From the NCBI RefSeq assembly GCF_963678635.1, contig NC_087063.1, positions 34,942,540-35,006,539 on the forward strand: a DNA stretch of 64,000 bases. Reading direction: 5' to 3'. Numbering within the stretch: the first letter of the stretch is position 1; every line of letters starts with the position of its first letter. Below the pieces are notes generated by a model. It made no database searches and was not told the DNA's origin. It was given only the letters and a program-made list of their open reading frames with translations. The translations under genes and the position numbers were made by a program. Below are positions 59,406 through 64,000 of the stretch, in pieces. The DNA is from Symsagittifera roscoffensis (lineage: Eukaryota > Xenacoelomorpha > Acoela > Convolutidae).

Positions 59406-62400
59406 ATGTCATACAGCTCTAACATAAGCCCCTCATTTGCTAACTTGACATTGAGTGATGGCAACTGGACCGGGGGTGACAAGCCAGCTGTTTCCACGTG
59501 GGATGATGCCACTTGGATTCTCACCTCCACCTTTATCATTTTCACCATGCAGAGCGGGTTAGTCTTAAACGATGATGTTTTTGTATGATAAAATTATTGA
59601 AAGAAACTAAAGTTTTATGGATTATTAGTCTTTTGATATCTAATGAAAGTATAAGGAAAGCGGCTGTATTAGGTTATCAAGTAATACTTCTCCTTGTATT
59701 TTGAATTGCATTCTATAGAGTATCGGGGGGGGGGGGGATTTTTAAAGTGAAAGAAATACTCATCATTTGAAACTTCGCTCTAACCATCTAAAAAAAGTTA
59801 CACGCAATTTTTCATTCAGTTTTGGTCTCCTTGAGTCTGGTTCAGTCAGTCGAAAGAATGAAGTGAACATCATGACTAAGAACGGAGTGGACGTTCTGCT
59901 AGGTGGACTGTCCTACTGGATGCTCGGCTACGGGATCAGCTTCGGAAGTACATCTCTCTATGGATTCATGGGCTTGGGGGACTTTTTCACCAACACGAAT
60001 AACCCCGATACAATGGGGGATAAATATGCACACTTTTTCTTCGAAGCCAGCTTCGCTACGACCGCGACAACTCTCGTCTCGGGTGCGATTGCTGAGCGGG
60101 CTGACTTTTTGGGCTACGTGGTGTTCTCGTTTTTCAATACTTTCATCTACGTGTTTCCTGCCCACTGGATCTGGCACGAGGATGGCTTCCTCAACAAACA
60201 CTTCGAGGCCATAGACTACGGGGGAAGTGGAGCTGTGCACTTGGTTGGGGGAATCACAGGCAGGTCATTCTAAATATCACTTATCTTCGTTATTGTCATT
60301 AACTGAAGGTACTTTATTTTACGCAGATTGTCAGTTTTTTCAAATGGTGAATTGAAAAATATAAACGTTAAACGTTACTTATAAATGGTAAACGTTACTT
60401 ATAATTTGAAAATCAGAATATTTTTATATAAAAACACATAAACTTTCAGAGATTGTTAGGGCAACTTTCGAGTAATATATGGGTCTTCAAACTGTCATAT
60501 CTTTGATCTGGTCAAAAAAAATTTATGATTCGACTTCTACTGAAAATTTTAATAAAAAATTGCATACTTCAGATATTATCTTTTATCGGCGATTGTTTCA
60601 TTTTATCGCTGATTAGCCTTGACTGCCGCGTGGATGCTGGGTGTTAGGAAGAACAGATACAAGCACCCTGAGTTGTTCACCATGGACCACCCTGCCACTG
60701 CCATATTTGGTTTGTTCATGCTCTGGTTCGGTTGGATGGGCTTCAACTGTGGAAGCACTTACGGGGTAACGGGCGGCAAGTGGAAGCTGGCGGCCAAGAG
60801 TGCAGTCACCACCGTCAACGCATCAGTAGGCAGTGGCATCAGCTCTATTATTTTGAGGTATGATTTAACCGTCAGGCAACGAATGCTTTAAGCGAGGATT
60901 CGTAGCGCTTTCACAATTCGCACTAGCGTCAATTCGTAGCAAGCGGCAACCAGAATTAGCATTAGGGTTAATTGCTAATGGGGGGGGGGTAAATTTACGG
61001 TGCAATTAAGGTAAGATATTAAGCGGTGGTTTTGGAGAAAACAAATCCAGCGTGCAAATTTAAATTTAGCATCAGTTTTGATTTATAGTTAACACCAAAC
61101 TGTTGCAATATCCTTTTCGGCCAACGAATCTGAACGAAACTAATGAACCTAAAATTGCTCAATTTTACGTTGGATTTCAGTTTAACACTGATTTATATCC
61201 GTAAAAACCGTGTTCAAAAATTCTATAACTTAAAATGCTAGAGGTTTTGACCGATTAAACTGCTCAAGGTCACCAATATTGCCAACAAATTTTCTGGCAT
61301 TTCCTATAAACTCTAAAGTCAAATAAATCAACGCTATGGATAGGGGTAACAGAATGTTAGATGCATTTCAAACACCTTTGCTGCGATTCGTTCACTTCGT
61401 TTATTTCTCGCAAATCATTTCAGCTACTGATACTTATATGCTTTTGTCACAAGCCAGCGCGAGGAAAAAAAACTTGTGCACGAAAAAAAAACTTCAATCT
61501 TATCCGGCAAAACAATATAACAAAAAGTCCAGTTGGCGATTCTTGAATAGACTGCATAAAACTTCGCTATTTTTGTTCCGACTTTCGATACGAAAGTAAC
61601 GGAATATTTGTGCTCGGGGTGGGTTTTTTTTCTTCAGACAAATTTCGACTTTTTAACTAGCCATTTTTGACGGAATTTTTTTATATCATTCAAAAGGTAT
61701 TGTTGTCCTGAGCTTAAATTTGAAAAGAAATTTCACCTGTGATCATTTTTCGTAGAGTTATGAGGGTTTAAAGATTGCCATTTTGGCCATTTTGACCAAT
61801 TTGGGACAATTATAATTAACGCGTAAGCGGAGATTTAATCCGTCTTATAAATCGTTCCAAATTGGTTGAACGAAGCTTATTTGCCATAATTGATTTGTTA
61901 AAAGGAACGAAATCTCTCATTTTGTACTTTATATGGCGTGTGGGGGATGATTTTCATAAAAAATTTCAAATTTTAGAAAAAAAAATTTCATTTTATTTTA
62001 TTTCATTTAATTTTTTTTATGCTATTACTGCTGCTCCATAAACCTTGAAAGGCAGTCGGAACATTCAGGGCTTCGCCCTGATACGAGCAGTCTTGTTATT
62101 TTTTGCAAATGAAATAGTCCGCCGAGCATGATCACGAAACAGATCAATCTGGCACGCAGATGGGACCTTTAACGCAATTCCTGACTTTATCAAATTTTTA
62201 CAATTCATGCTGTACTGAATGAGCAGATTGAGCCATCAGATTTCTTCCTTCAAAACTAGTTGAGGGCATAATACGGACCAATTTAACATCCTCTCCCTCA
62301 AATCCGTTTAGGGGGGAGGATCTTAACTTGGTTCTGAGTTCGATTTTTCAGCCAATCAGAATAGAGCATTTTACACGCAGAGCTTATCAAAATTAATTTA

Positions 62401-63918
62401 TTGTTCCGACTTTCGATACGAAAGTAACGGAATATTTGTGCTCGGGGTGGGTTTTTTTTTCTTCAGACAAATTTCGACTTTTTAACTAGCCATTTTTGAC
62501 AGAATTTTTTTTTATCATTCGAAAGGTATTGTTGTCCTGAGCTCAAATTTGAAAAGATCCTGTGATCATTTTTCGTAGAGTTATGGGGGTTTAAAGATTG
62601 CCATTTTGGCCAATTTGGGACAATTAACGCGCGATATATTTCGCGCTATTAACGCGTAAGCGGAGAGTTAATCCGTCTTAGAAATTGTTCCAAATTGGTT
62701 AAAAGAAGCTTAATCGCCATAATTGGTTTGTTACAAGGAGCAAAATCTATCCTTTTGTACTTTGTATGGCGTGTGGGGGGATGTAAAAATTTCAAATTTT
62801 GGAAAAAAAAATTTTTCATTTTGTTTTTTCTTACATTTAATTTTTTAATGTTATTACTGCTCCATAAACCTTAAAAGGCAGTCGGAACATTCAGGACTTC
62901 GCCCTGATACGAGCAGTCTTGTTTAATTTAAATTCAACGCTGTGGTGGAGGATCTTAACTTGGTCTACTTGGGGGGGGGGGGTTACTTGGGAATGTTAAC
63001 TTGATCCCATAATACATACCGGCTTTTAGACAATTGGAGGAAATCAATCCAGGACGACTTGTTGCAATTGGAGAAAAATTCAGGAGATTGGATTGGTATC
63101 AGTTTATTGAGGATATAAAAATACATGCATGCTCTTAAAGTCATTTATCGCTGATGTACAGATTTACTGCGATAAATTTTATCAACAGGCGGCTATTTGT
63201 TTTGCTTGGGCGATAATTTTGTCAAAATTGGGCCGCCATTCAAATAATTTTTACTTACAGTTGTTTCTATCAATATAGGTTTTGAACAAAATAGGTAGAA
63301 AAAGCTGCACTTGGGCCTCTTTTGTAAGCTTATTAGAAACATTTTCAATTTTCTGGTGTGCGCTTCTCGGCAACAAGTAGAGTTTTCTGGCACTTCTTTT
63401 TCACTTTTTTCGTAGGCGACAATTGACTGTCATAAAAAAACTAGTTGTAAGGTTCTTTGGCTTCCGAAGGATTGAGTTCAAATAATGAGGCTGGCAATTT
63501 GTTGAAATCGTGACAAAAATGTTTATCTCTAAAAACAATGCTATCAAAGAATCTTATGAAATGAGGCGTCCTTGACAGGCTCGCTGACTTTTAACGTCCT
63601 TACAAGTGTAATAAGTCTACAAAAAAAATTTGGAAACAATTTTATAATTATAATTTATTTAGAAAAAAATATATATTTAAATTGATTGATTTTTGTGTTT
63701 CAGTTACGTGTTGAGAAATGGAAAGTGTGAAGTGCCCCTCGTAATCAATGGACTGCTGAGTGGCCTCGTGGGGGTCACTGCTCTCTGTCCCGTCATCACC
63801 CCAGGAGAGGCCATAGTGATAGGGTGTCTCAGCCCAATTGTGATGATACTGGCCCAGGAGGCCTTGCACGCGTACAAAGTAGACGACCCAGTGGATGCAT
63901 TCGCTGTACATGGAGCAG
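59406..63918 (+). CDS. AMT-type ammonium transporter (3' part beyond window)
   Basis: A multi-pass channel that moves ammonium or ammonia across the plasma membrane. Coding exons in view are 59406-59557, 59820-60259, 60617-60857 and 63704-63918, with agreeing phases, giving 349 residues. The full protein should have roughly 450-500, so the last one or more exons lie to the right. Blocks seen are WDDATWILTSTFIIFTMQSG followed across the splice by FGLLESG (52-58), then VNIMTKN, FFFEASFATTATTLVSGAIA, FPAHWIWHEDGFL, DYGGSGAVHLVGG and CPVITPGEAI. D183 and H191 correspond to AmtB Asp160 and His168, and H347 (AFAVHGAG) to the second pore histidine, so the twin-His pore is present. This is the AMT branch rather than Rh; vertebrates keep only Rh. 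The ATG at 59406 is the first in frame before the conserved first helix. Confidence 0.93.
60260..60616 (+). other. AMT intron 2 with apparent GC-AG splice sites
   Basis: Exon 2 must end at 60259 (...GGG ATC ACA G) to keep the conserved GGITALTAAWML reading into exon 3 at 60617. The donor is then CAG|GCAGGT, a GC donor with otherwise good consensus. The nearby GT at 60263 would shift the frame. The acceptor is GATTAG. Confidence 0.75.
61575..62097 (+). repeat. R1 repeat, copy f
   Basis: 523 bp, from GTTCCGACTTTCG to GTCTTGTT. It has the clearest termini: GTTCCGACT at the start, its complement AGTCGGAAC near the 3' end, then a perfect stem-loop CAGGGCTTCGCCCTG and the end ATACGAGCAGTCTTGTT. 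Confidence 0.92.
62275..62966. mobile_element. R2 foldback MITE, copy B, interrupted by R1 copy g
   Basis: The left part, 62275-62402, matches copy A from its start through CAGCCAATCAGAAT. The right part, 62924-62966, matches its end (GGAGGATCTTAACTTGGTC). R1 copy g lies between the halves. The ends GGACCAA and TTGGTC are inverted. Confidence 0.7.
62403..62923 (+). repeat. R1 repeat, copy g, inserted in R2 copy B
   Basis: 521 bp, very similar to copy f, with the same subterminal inverted repeat. The 3' stem-loop has one mismatch (CAGGACTTCGCCCTG). It is preceded and ended by T, consistent with insertion at TT. Confidence 0.92.
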
Positions 63919-64000
63919 GTATGTGTAATCAACTACAACTAACTTAAGATGCGGAAAAATCCATCTTCAAATCATCAGTTGTCCTTCAAGCGACCGGCTC

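Larger units (their letters stand above)
60858..63703 (+). other. AMT intron 3, repeat-rich
   Basis: GTATGA donor and GTTTCAG acceptor, 2.85 kb. It contains a G8 tract near 60980, R1 copies f and g, and R2 copy B. The rest (60858-61574 and 62967-63703) shows nothing recognised. Confidence 0.85.

Overview
This is a window of nuclear DNA from an invertebrate animal, AT-rich and dense in transposable elements. Three host genes are supported, all on the + strand and all with introns and the standard stop codons. They are a tubulin polyglutamylase catalytic subunit (TTLL1, 36232-50047, 12 coding exons), the ubiquitin-like splicing modifier UBL5/Hub1 (50847-51275, 2 exons) and an AMT-type ammonium transporter (from 59406, running off the right edge). 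A TTLL1 orthologue points to an organism with cilia or flagella. An AMT-type rather than Rh-type channel argues against a vertebrate. The species cannot be named from the sequence.

Layout. 1-8553: no confirmed host gene. It holds an unrecognised coding-like patch (about 0.6-0.85 kb), a 5'-truncated LINE (1.7-2.8 kb), a fossil Ty3/gypsy integrase end on the + strand (4.5-5.0 kb) and a 728-bp near-perfect palindrome with Tc1/mariner-type ends (7338-8065). 8554-33055: one very long Ty3/gypsy-type LTR element on the - strand, about 18.8 kb without its insertion. It has two recognisable LTRs, a primer-binding site, pre-gag reading frames, gag, protease, RT, RNase H, integrase, an Env-like glycoprotein region resembling chuvirus glycoproteins, and three further unrecognised 3' frames. 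It is broken in many places and serves as a fossil record only. A degenerate CR1/Jockey-group LINE of about 5.66 kb (27355-33015) later landed inside its 5' LTR. 33056-36231: scraps of another gypsy-type element and a Penelope-like element, and two small foldback repeats just upstream of TTLL1.

36232-50047: TTLL1. Intron 1 carries a hAT-type MITE with a perfect 8-bp target duplication. Intron 8 (8.3 kb) carries two copies of an old LINE, the larger of which was split by an apparently intact 3.2-kb RTE-like LINE (1005-codon ORF, 16-bp target duplication). 50048-59405: UBL5, then gene-poor DNA with a roughly 0.5-kb repeat family (R1) present once alone and four times head-to-tail. 59406-64000: the AMT gene, whose intron 2 appears to use a GC donor. 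Its intron 3 holds two more R1 copies, one of them inserted in a second small foldback repeat (R2).

The genes are not a functional operon. TTLL1 acts on axonemal microtubules, UBL5 on the spliceosome and AMT at the plasma membrane. The most unusual material is the very long env-bearing LTR element with extra frames at both ends, the R1 family with Helentron-like termini, and the record of nested insertions. All similarity statements come from reading motifs by eye; no database search was run.
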